From Bagarius yarrelli (taxonomy: Eukaryota > Chordata > Actinopteri > Siluriformes > Sisoridae), in contig VCAZ01000048.1 of NCBI GenBank assembly GCA_005784505.1, positions 2,069,761-2,133,760 of the forward strand: a DNA stretch of 64,000 bases, in the 5' to 3' direction. Of the stretch, positions 24,601 to 36,600 are shown in pieces. The position numbers and the translations under genes are program-made. Every line of letters starts with the position of its first letter. Positions within the stretch are counted from its first letter, which is position 1. The notes beneath the pieces are model-generated. The model was given only the letters and a program-made list of their open reading frames with translations, was not told the DNA's origin and searched no databases.

Positions 24601-27600
24601 ATGAGGCTTCAGCAGCACTTTTGCAGGTAGAATTGGCCACCTCTGCTTTACCTGATGATTATTTGGCTGTAAATAAAAAAAGAAGCAAAAGTAGAATTAA
24701 AGTTAAAAATTACTGCATCTGTCTAATATGTTGCGTTTTTTTTATTCCCTTTTTTGCTTTAAGTTGGGAGCTAAAATTCGAGTTGCGAATCAGCTTCATC
24801 AGCGAATGCTACAGTGAACGCGGTAACATCCACTCAGCATCCCGGGTCTCATTCGATATGCTTCATGTTGCAATGTTTTAGGTCTTTTGTTGCAATAAAA
24901 TGGCAGTATTAAAAGCAAATTGCACTACCACAGTGCACACTGTGTAAAACAATTTACCTCCACTTTCGTAAGATTATTTTAGAAATGCTTTGCACGTTCA
25001 TTTGCACCATTTGTTGGTGAATGAGATGTTGGCATATCTTTAGTATAAGAACCAGGAGGTGCTTTTTGTGATGTTTTGGGTTGGGCATTACAATGATTTG
25101 TCAGCTTTGTAAACAAATCTGGGATTGGATAAAGTATGTCTTGCAAAAGGGTTAGTTAAATTTAGATTTTTCAGTTGTGTTCAAAGATTGTGAGATACTG
25201 GAAAGAAGGATTATTTCAAGATATTTGTACTGTTTTCGGTGTTGTGGGATTATTTGTATAGGTTATTTCTTGCTATTTTCTCTTGCTTTGCAAATGTTTT
25301 ATTTCAGATGTTTTTTTGTACCTTGATGCTTTTACAGAACAAATATTAGTTATATATTATTATGACTATAATATGAGTATAATATGAATATCAACCAATA
25401 TTACAATTTTAAAATATTATTAAAAATATTTCCAAACCGCTGAGTCTGACATCCTGTCGCTGAGACAAGTTCTGTCCTTGACGTCACAAGAGTGACACTG
25501 TTTCTATGAGAATATAAGCTCAGTATCAGGCCAAATACCGATACCAGCATCTGTATGTAGTTGTTGTAAAAAACATTTTACTGCATGTCGTACCATGTAT
25601 GACAAAGCATGTAACAAACGTTCTATGTGTAATATGGGTCAAAGAACATTCTGGTTGTTTATTGTCCTTTAGTAAAATGTTGATATTTCTGTTTTACAAG
25701 CGAGTGGTTTGTTTTTAGTAACCTACTTATTCTGTGACCTGAAGCCAGGGGAGTCGAGGAGAACACGTCCCTGTGGGAGCAGCTCTACTGAGAATATACT
25801 AGAAGCTGGCTCTCTTTTGTTCTCTAGTAGTCTGTTTGAGTTAAGGACAAAAGGAATTATTATCTTCATGGTGGATAAGGCTAACCACAGCCTGGGATAA
25901 TGATGGAATTCGAGTGTCCTATTGAACATGTGAGGTTGTTTCCATATTTCATTTATAGTGCATGATGCACAGTTGTTGTGAAGTGCATCACTGGCCATGA
26001 AAAAAAGGACATGACCTTTGACAGACAAAGAGATAATAATAAATATTAGCTTTATTGATGTACATGACTGATTTGCGTCGCAGTTGGTGTTGACTAGCAT
26101 TCGTCGGTTTTGATCCTGTGTGTGTGTGATAGGGGTGGGCTGGGGTTGAGATCACTGCATGATGTCGTGGCACTGTCCCTATGTAATCTTGCACTAACCT
26201 GCTGCAATTGCTGTAGTGCTGTGATGGCGGCTCATTATAGACACTGTAGCAGCAGAGCAGACCCTGAGGAGTGCACCAGCACACTGTAGCCTGGAGGATC
26301 CCTACAGCCAGGCCCAAGGGGCTAATAAAGCCCACATTTTTGCCAGAACTAAGATGGAGAAATGTAGATATTGAAATCGTACAAAGCAAGACAGGGGGAA
26401 AGTGTGTGCAGTGTTATTACAGTTCGGGTGTCATTTCTAATGTGCTTGTGTTTCGGCTTGTCGAGCAGTGCCAGGGCAGGAGGACTCTGTTGCAGCAATC
26501 TACAAGTCTGCTTCCAATATGCATATTTATAGTCTTTAGAAATCTGTTAGCCTCACAAACCTAGCCTCCTGACATTTTTTAAAAAGTTATTTTAGGTTAG
26601 GGCTTGCCTTGCCAGTTACAGCACAATTTTAACATGTTTGCCTTAGTGGTTTACCACATTCTTAAATCTCACTATTAGCCAGAGTCAGTGCCAGTAGTGT
26701 TTGTGTAGGCTTATTAAAGGTATGCCATGTGACGAGTGCATTCGAGTTTTGGCAGGGTTACGTTTGACTAATGCACGCTGTGATCTTTTGAGATCAGTTT
26801 CTTTGTTGTTACGGATTTGGTGCAGTCAAGCAAGTCCCTATGTGCTAAACCCTCATGAGGTGTCTGTAAATGTAGTGTAGTGTCCCACAGAATTATTGGC
26901 AAATTCTTTCTATAGGGATATTTTAGTTAAAAAACAACAACAACATTAAAACAACGCTTTAAAAGATTGTGAACAAATGCCAACTAATTGTTAGAAACCA
27001 CGTTTATAAAGTTTCTTGTTGCACTTAATATATTTTCTGTTTCCCTGGGGCAAAAATATGCACACATGACAAATCCCTTGCCATCCATTTACATGAGTGG
27101 AAAAAAACACGAGGTAGATAATTGTTTACATGCACAGGTAAGTTTCTACAAATCAGAAACAGTATAGGGGGAAGGTGAAAGAAAGGGGGGGGAAGAGCCT
27201 CGTGATTGGTCAGCCTTTTTTGTGTTTTTCACCATTGTAAAATTCTTATCGTAACATGCTGTTCTAAAATGCTATTAAGACTACAAAGTGTCTTATAGCC
27301 AGGTGAAACCGAAGGCCAACATTTTTGTTTGGAGGGAGTCTTGGATACGACGGGAGTGTTTTAGGCTGGTGGTTTCTAGGTTCTTGTAAATCTTGATTGC
27401 ATCAATTATTCTGCTGTATACCTGGATATTAGAGCCCCCGCCATGTGTTTCGAACCTTTCCATAGTGCTTTCAAAAAGGTGCCAAACATGCTAATAATAA
27501 TTACAAAACTAGTTGTTGAAAGGAGTCCCTGTATTTACTGTTTAAATTCCATAAATATATGAGCTCTGTGTTGCACATGCTAGTCATTTTTTATTAAAAG

Positions 27601-30600
27601 AATTATTTTGATGCATCTTTTTGGTTTGTGGGTGTGTAAGTAAATTAGAGGATTTGCAGTTATCCTAAAATTGTTCACTTTCACTGACTGAAATCACAGG
27701 TTTCCTCTATATTCTTTATTTAAATACATCCATTTGATAGAATTGGTAATATGTCTGCATGTTCAACCATGAACTGTTTTGCTGTAGCAGTATGGGAAAA
27801 TTGGCGTTGTACAACAGACTGCTTCCAGCATGTATATTTTTAGACTTGCTTGCAAAAATGTCAACCAGCACATTTCAGGAAATCCAGGAAGTCTGGTTCC
27901 TTTCTGACCAAAGTCAGCACACCTGATGTTCTTAATAATGCTAAGAAACAAGATTTTTGGAAACTTGCCTTGAATTCTGCCTGGAAACTGGTTCAGTGTT
28001 TAATTCCCACTTGTATAAAGCACATTTTTTGTACTGTTTTCCTGTATAATGTCGTAGATATATGAGTTAATTTAACTGCTGTGTGGGTTGGGTTTTTTTT
28101 ATTTTTATTTTTTCATATTTATTTATTTATTTTTTCTTTCTTCTTCTCTCAGGTGATATGGATGAGCTGCAAAGTCTGGATCCACGCCGGCAGGAGCTCC
28201 TGGAGGCACGTTTTATGGGCGGCATCAGCGGCAGCACAGGCAGTACTGGCAGCACCAGTGGAGGAACCAAGGTAAGAGACATACATACTGAAATTTATGT
28301 TAATTTCATACGTTAATTTCTTTATTTAAGCTAAAGCAAAATAGTCTATCTACACTGCTGTTATCTTTATTGTCTCGAGGTGAAATATGTAAGTAAATGT
28401 GTTTGGGGGGTAAATGTGTTCCTCTATTTAGAGGAATTATATAGCCTTTTAGAAGGTTATTTAAGCCAGTAAAAGCCCCATTTTGTAACATCTCTGCTAA
28501 CTGTCATTAAACTTGAGCTGCCCGCCTAATGCTGTTCTTCAGGGGTGTCATTAATTTGTAATCAACACCTGCTGTATTTAGGAAAGGTGTTAAGCCTCTC
28601 TCATCAAGTCTCTGCCAGTTTACTGGTTTGTGTCAATATGTGCAATTCAATGTATAAATTATGTCATCTTTGTTTCAGGCCTTAACAAACAACGAATGTT
28701 CAAATCATAGCTTTGGCAGTCTAGGATCTTCCAGCGACAAGGAGTCAGAGGTATGTTCGGTTACCTTTCTGACCAATATTCAGATTTTACTGTTTTAAAG
28801 ATGTTTTACATTTACACAAGTAGCAGCTACACTTCCAGGACCTGCTATCAAACTCCAAAATTATGAATCGGCAAAATTTTGACCAAACTATATTATTTGA
28901 AGTATTAAATCGCAAATTTATTGCAATCCATTGCAATATGCATATCACGATACGCACATTTGGTTATAAGTTTACAAAATTGTTCTAGATCTATGTCTCG
29001 CACACCAGATACTTTATTTTTAATCCAACATTAATTTAAACCAGTATGTCAGTTAACAAAAGCTTTGTGGGATGCATATAAAGCTTTTTCCACCCTAACT
29101 TAATAAACAGTCAATCTTTATAATGTATGTAATGGTTGTAGATTTTGCATTTAGTGTCTGTAATGACTCTTAAACACAAATATATATGGTGTATTTTGTG
29201 TTATTTTGAGTGAACCGTGTTCACAATTCAGCTGCATCTGTCCCTATGCCCCAGGCTACATGGACACTGCTCGATATTGGGTGCACTAGTTTTCTTTATA
29301 ATAATTGTGTGTGATATGCTGTTTGGTGTTGTTAATAGAATGTGTGTGATGTGGAGTAGAAGGACAATTGATTTACACAGATGCACCACGATTCCTGTGA
29401 ATTTTTACTTGTCCAACATGTTGAGTAATTGCATCTTTTGCATATATTATATTGCATATCTTAGTTTTGACACCCATGTTGTAAGTTATAAATGTTTTTT
29501 CGCTAGTCTGACAGTGAACTAGCTGCTGTTGCATCTCTGTTTACCACATAAACCTGAGCAGTGCTAAGCACCCTCTTTCCAACATACCCAGACAGACATT
29601 AGGAGCATTGTCTGCAGCCCTCCCCCTCCTGCCCCCTGCCTAGCACACCTGCTTGTGCTATAAATCACACAGAGACAGAGAGGACTGGAGAGAAAGCGAT
29701 TGGTAGAGCGGTAAAGAGATAGTGCTGGAGTGAGAGATGGCTATGATGGTAATTGGTAATGCAGGAGGGAGCATAGAGGTTGTGCATGCACAGAGCAAAG
29801 AGGAAAAGGAAAAATACAGGTCGCTAGCAACCAAGACAGTATTAGGAATTAGAACAATCATAAAGCCGCTCTCTAGTCCTGTGGTGGCTCGAGCTGCTGA
29901 TTGTGCACAGATGCCCCTGTACGTCAGCACACTCTCTAATGATGCAGCAGATACACTCTCAATCACCACACACACCTGTCACAAACACTCCCACATACAC
30001 AGAACAACCATCAGTGTTAATGCCGAGCCTAATAATGCTGCAAGATGTGAACACACAAATACAGAGCTACAAATGCTGCAGTCCAAACACAAAAACATAC
30101 AAATCCACTGGATTGTGCAGCCCACAAAATAAATATTGCAGTCTACTTCACACTTGGCAGAAACCTCTAACAAAAATCTGTCATACTGTGCTGCAGTCTC
30201 TGTTGTTTCCTAAGCATGAATGTGCACAAATTTAGACACTTGCATGGAACAGAATGTCTGCCACCAGCTTCAGCCTAGCCCATATGCAATGCAAATAAAT
30301 ATACATGTACACACACATACTGCAGGAACTACTTTTAGTTTAAAATCATGTTTATTATACTAATTTTTGTATATATTTATTTTTAGTATCACATGCAAGT
30401 TTTTTCACAGTCACATTTTCAGCTGATTTTTCTATTTTAATGAAAAGCAGAAAGAATATGATTACTTTTCCTATAAAAAAAAGATATGCTAAAAAGATGT
30501 ACAAAATGTGTAATAAGCCATACATAATTAAATTATGACTCAACCCCAATCGGCTATTGGTGTCAGCATTTTGCTAATTAATAGGAGGGTTACATGTGTA

Positions 30601-33600
30601 TACAAAAACCCTGAGAAGTCATGCTCCATTTGTGTAGAATATAATGAACATCACTTTACCTACCTAAAAATGTATTTTAATAAGAATTTTCATAAGCATA
30701 AAACCTGACATGCAGTTACAGTATATTTTTCTGTTGTTGCTTTAACATTATGCTTATAATATTTCTTTTCTGCAATGATTAACATTTTTTTATTTTACTA
30801 TTTTACCTGTCAGTAAGTCTATTATTGTTTCAGTTTCATGAGGTGATTTTCATGATTCTAAGCTGGTGCCCACTGTGACCCAAAAATGCCAGCAGGGAGT
30901 GTGTGGTGCATCGATAACCAGCCCGCCTTGCTCATTAAGACCGCGCTTTCATTCAGTCACTGTCACAAAAGGCTAATTATAAACAGAGACTTTGGTCATA
31001 TAGTTTGTTACATTAAACCTGTTTTTATTAAACATCTCACTTTACACTTTCTCTCTCTCTCTCTCTCTTTTCTGTCTTTTTTACTCTGACTTTCCTTTTT
31101 TTTTTTAATCTCCCTTCTCTTACTTGCATGTCCCCTTTTTCCCTCGCTATTTTTTCCAGGGTTCTGACGTCAAAAGAGGCAGTTCTCCTGCATATTCAGT
31201 AAGTCAGTCTTTTATTTTGGTACGTTTTCTCCTTTGCTCTGCCTCATGACTGTATTGCAAGACTACATAGTTTAAGAACCAGTAAGATAATAATCCTGTA
31301 TATGGATGTATTAATTAGATCAGTATATGTTTTAATTATTTTCACAACAGTAGTCCATTTTGTTTTCCTTAAATAGACTAGCATATCAATAAAACATGGC
31401 GGTACTTTAATCGAATTTCATTAGAAGTTAGCATCTAATGGCAAAAATACATTTTTGAGGAAAAAAAGCCTATTTTTTTTCGGCGGTGGCAGTGAGTGAG
31501 CTCCTTGGTGATCAGAATGCAAAGATGTACTGGCAGCTAGCCACTGTTTGTCTCTGCTGAGAAGGACTTCTGCATCCATCTCAATTCTTCTGTTTGCAGC
31601 AGGGTGAAACAATTCATTCATTCATTCAGATCAACCTCTATAGTGGTACAAATTAGGGCTGTGCTATTTAGGTAAAATATCTAATGGCGACTTTTATAAT
31701 GGATATTGTGTTTGCAATTCAGTCTTCTTAATAGTCCGCAGCACACTTTTTATAGATTCCTTAATTTCATTGTAGTCCAGCAGATGCAGTGTGCATTTCT
31801 ACATTTACAGCATTTGGCCGACGCCATCATCCAGAGCGACTTACATTTATCTCATTTTATACAACTGAGCAATTAAGGGTTAAGGGCCTGGCTCAGGAGC
31901 CCATCAGTGGTGGGAATCGAACCCACAATCTTCAGGTTGGTAGTCCCACACCTCAGCCATGAGCGACCACTTCCCCCTACCAAATGGATGGTTAGCTTCT
32001 TGCTGCTATTATGCAGTCTGTGCTGCCAAAATACATTTAAGTTAAAAAAAATTATATTATTTTAGCGTTTATTGAGCCATCAGTAGTTCTGCACTAGTCT
32101 TTAGCTGGAAGTCAATGCTAATATAGTGCTCAGAGAAACTACCGTATGATATGGTTCAGTGGTCTGGCTAAACCACATTTTTAGTGTAAAATTCCACCGT
32201 AACTTTATTTTTATAGTCACTGTAAAGCTGTCGGATTGCAACACGGCTAAAATATGTGCGAGAGGGAATTTTATATCTCCTATCCAGAGCTCAGATTTTT
32301 TAATCCCTCTTTTGTAACTGCATTAAAAGGCACTACGTCTTTAGCAAGGTATCGGGTTATGGCGTTATCTTCTGGTGTTTTTGTAACGTCTTCTCATATG
32401 CTGTAACAGCCGCAAACAATTCTAAAATTGTATTTTGTTGACTACTTCTAGACAGAGTGTCAACAATACTTTCAGACAACTTTTTAGCAACACACTCTCA
32501 AACAGCTGCCTGTGGTCGTTTTTTCTTTTGCAAATTACCTTTTTTGTTCAGTGGCAGTGTTCCATATTACAGACGTTGTTTTTTTGTGGTATTAATTGGC
32601 CAAATGATCTCTTTGACTCGGAAGAAGGCATAATATCACTCCACCGCGCTCCTTTTAGTTTTAATGGTGGGCGTTACACGCAAATGGCCAACATGCTGAT
32701 TGGCCGCATAAAGCTGTGTGCACTTAATTTGCCAGTATAACTGTCAGTCAAAGAGGGCAGTCATGCATTTGCTCTGGGACTTTTTATATCACATTTTCAC
32801 TTCAGCCTTTTGTGATTAACTAACTGCAGCATTTTAAATTGCAATTTGATTTCGATTAATCGTTCAGCCGTAGTACAAATGCAACAAAAATGCATCATTA
32901 ATACTTGTATATTCTCACATTTGATTTAATGTGGTGTTCATTTAAGCCTGAGTGTTAGGTCATGGTTCGGTTAACCTCCCATAAGAAATCCTTGTGAATA
33001 CTGTACCCGTGCCACTTTGTCAGTGTGTTTGCTCAGAGAGACTATAGTCGGAGACATAAGGCAAAAATGCACCGCACACCTGCACGTCTTACATTTGGAG
33101 CCCAAAATGTCTCTAAAGGAGTCAGAACTGGTTAATGAAGTGAATGTGAATCTAGAACATGGTTTCTGTTGTAAAGTTGGATGTTTGACAATGCAGTGTG
33201 TGCAGGTGCATTGTCACAGTACTGTTTTGAGTGCACCAGTTTTTTTGATGGTTTTTGATTTGTTGCAAGCAGGCATGTGTATGTGCTTGTGTGCGGGTGT
33301 ATTATTATTATTTTTTTTCTGATGCTTTCCCTTAGATTTCTTAGCAAGTCACTATAAATATAATTGCCGACTAACAGTCTGTCCAGCAGGAAACAAGTTT
33401 TCTATGAGCTAAGAATGTTAATAGCATATAATCTCATTTGAAATGCTTCTTGGTTCTGGAGACCCATTAGAAAGCGCTGCTTTTGAAAAGATTGCTCTAG
33501 CATGGGTACTGCATTTACAGCAGTTTTTTAAAGTTATTAACAAAATTTAAAGCTAATTATTTGCTTTTAACAACTTCTATTAAAACACCTTAATGTCTAG

Positions 33601-36600
33601 CTGGGTCTACCCTGGGACATTGAGTGCCTTGTGGGTAAACATTTTGATCTGCACGGATGCTAAGAGAACAAATAATCAAACTGTGAGAACACATAACAAA
33701 CACACTAGGCAGTAGGCATATATTCTACATATTGGTGAAACCCAAAGCTACAGCGTACGTTTATGGGCATTATGTAGTTCCCATTTGTGTGTGTATATTT
33801 TTTGTTGTGATGGTAGAATGAATACTGACATTTTTTGTTTGTGGTTTGTAGACACCTGAAAAGAAACACTCCGAGTCATCCAGGGGTAGAAAAAGAAAAG
33901 CTGAGGTTCAGTCAGAGAGTAGCCAAGGTAAAGCATTTATTTATTGTTTTGCTTGATTGCTTTTTTTGTTCGTTTTTTTTTCTCCTCTTTAACATTCGTT
34001 GTGTTTTTAGGAAAATCTATCGTTCGAGGAGCCAAAATTAGTGACTATTTTGATGTAAGTCTTGCATTCAGTACTCACTGATTGGAAGTGAATTATGTGA
34101 CATTATATGAATGTGACAGTATAAATCTGAAATGAAAATGGGTGGGTTTGTCTGCCACTCGGTTTAACTTGAACTGATTGAAAAGAAATCAGCTCTAGAT
34201 GTCTATCATTTGTTGATAGGGTGCAGACATACCCTCTATAAGAAACGCTGTCATGAAAAAGGACGATTCTGAAATTAACAGAGGTCACACCCTCTTTTTT
34301 TTTTTTTTTCTGGCTTTCTCTGTTCTCTTGCTCTCCCTGTGACTTGCTGTAGATACAGGCTGGTAATGGGTCCAGTCCAGTTCGAGGCCTGCCACCAGTT
34401 ATTCGATCTCCCCAGAACTCACATTCCCATTCTGCACCTGGATCCAGTGTAAGTTTTACACAAACACACACACACTTTCTTCTTTTGCCTCTTTAACACT
34501 ATTTTTTTTTTGGTTCTGTGATGTAGGTCAGGCAAAACAGTTCATCGCCTACCAGTCTGACCTTCGGGGACCACATGATGAACCCTAAACAGTTAGCAGT
34601 CAAGAGTGTTCAGGTTAGACTACATACCGTTTGAGATCATTTAAAATCGTTTTACTTCATTGTGCTAAAAATATAAATAAGCTTTTTCGCTCTCTTTTTA
34701 GACTGAGCTAACCATGTTGAAGCTGGCAGCTTTGGAGAGCAATAAGAACCTAGATCTGGAGAAAAAGGAGGGAAGAATAGACGATTTGTTACGGGTGAGT
34801 AAACGACAAAGAGGTTAGATTCTGTTATGTTTTTTTTTTTTGTTTTTTTTCCCAACATCTTTGAGTCTTGGATGAATTATCTTTCCGTCTTATTACAGTG
34901 ATTTTCTTTCCTGTTTAATTAGGCAAATTGTGATCTCAGGAGACAAATAGATGAACAACAAAAACTACTTGAAAAGTACAAGGAACGTTTAAACAAATGC
35001 ATCAGCATGAGCAAGAAACTCCTCATTGAAAAGGTCAGAAGCATCATTTTTTTCTTGCATGTTAATTCTTCACACATTACAAGATTTAATCGCTGATTCA
35101 TGAATTTGGATTCATGTGGTTTGGTTGCTCTGCTCATGTTTAGTGTTATAATAATTGCACTGTGTATGGTGTGCAGAGCACACAGGAGAAACAGGCATGT
35201 CGGGAGAAGAGCATGCAAGACCGTCTGCGCTTGGGACACTTCACCACTGTTAGACACGGAGCTTCATTTACTGAGCAGTGGACCGACGGATATGCCTTCC
35301 AGAACCTTATAAAGTGAGGGTCTTTTTAAAAATCAGTCTTCATTTAATGTTTATCAAATCATATTAGAATTTATCGATGCATCTGCTATCTTCTAACTGC
35401 ATTAATGTTTCCTTGCATAAAAGGTTACGTGATCAAATTTGTACTTTCATCCAGATACACTTTACAATGTTTGAGACTGTTCTTCACATGCTTGTATCTG
35501 TCTTGCAGGCAACAGGAGTCTATTAACCAGCAAAGGGAGGACATAGAGAGACAACGGAAGTTGTTAGCCAAAAGAAAGCCTCCTTCAGCCAGTAACTCCC
35601 AAAGCCCCAGTGCCAACTCTGAGCAAAAACAGAGGAAAACCAAGGCTGTTAACGGGGCAGAGGCAGACCCCTTCCTTAAACCTAGCTTGCCTCAGTTGTA
35701 AGTGGATTTCTGTTGCTGTACAGGGTTAGCCTAATACTAAACACATCATAAGAAGAGTTATTCATAATTATTAATGAATTCTTAGACTATTAAACATTTT
35801 AAAATGTTTTTTCTGTCTGTGTGTGCAGGTTAACTATAGCCGAGTATCACGAGCAAGAGGAAATCTTTAAGCTACGTCTCGGCCATCTCAAAAAGGTCAA
35901 TAGTTGTTCTTAACTTGTTTAACAAAAAAATTCTAGTTTTCTGACTAAACAGCGAATTTATATGCCCTTGTCAGTTTATTCATGCGAGTTAAGTTGCAGG
36001 GATTGTGAGTTATTTCTCAGTGTGCCTGAGCACTAGAATGATGCTGTCTGTGACTGTTCCTTAGGAGGAGGCAGAGATCCAAGCCGAGTTGGAGCGCTTG
36101 GAAAGAGTGCGGAATCTTCACATCCGAGAGCTAAAGAGAATAAACAACGAGGACAGCTCTCAGTGAGTGCCGACACCATGGTGTCACTCTAGTGTTTCAC
36201 ATAGCGCTCTCATTATTTATGCCTCTTAGAGCGCGCTTCTTTTTCTGCTGTAAAAAATTTGTAGAATTTTTGCTTACGATGCCAACAAGGCATTCAGTAT
36301 CCACTAATTTATTGACTAACACTACAAAATATAGAAATGCAGATTTAGCATCAAAAATCTATCCATGCAAGGGATCTTTTTACGCAACTTATCTACAGGT
36401 AACTGGAGCAGGCAGTCATGTCCACAAGCTATTAGTACAGTTTATCTTGGTATATTCTGCAGCATGTAAGGATTTGCATGTCTTAAAAAAAAAATTATGA
36501 ATGCAATTTATTTTTTCAGGTTCAAAGACCATCCAACTCTGAATGAACGCTACTTGTTGTTGCATCTGCTTGGAAGAGGGGGGTTCAGTGAAGTGTACAA

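Larger units (their letters stand above)
15666..28152 (+). other. tlk1 intron 1 (12.5 kb)
   Basis: This is the largest intron of the window, between donor G|GTACCG and acceptor TTCTCTCAG. It contains simple repeats and long AT-rich runs. Several blocks stand out as complex, non-repetitive sequence of higher GC (about 17320-17760, 25900-26500), which may be regulatory. No exon of another gene was recognised on either strand; reading frames here are at most 133 codons and lack recognisable domains. Confidence 0.8.

Noticed and set aside
25723..26389. Overlapping 125- and 133-codon minus-strand frames in tlk1 intron 1
   Set aside because: They show no homology that I recognise and no consistent splice sites. 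The block is more likely non-coding conserved or unique sequence.
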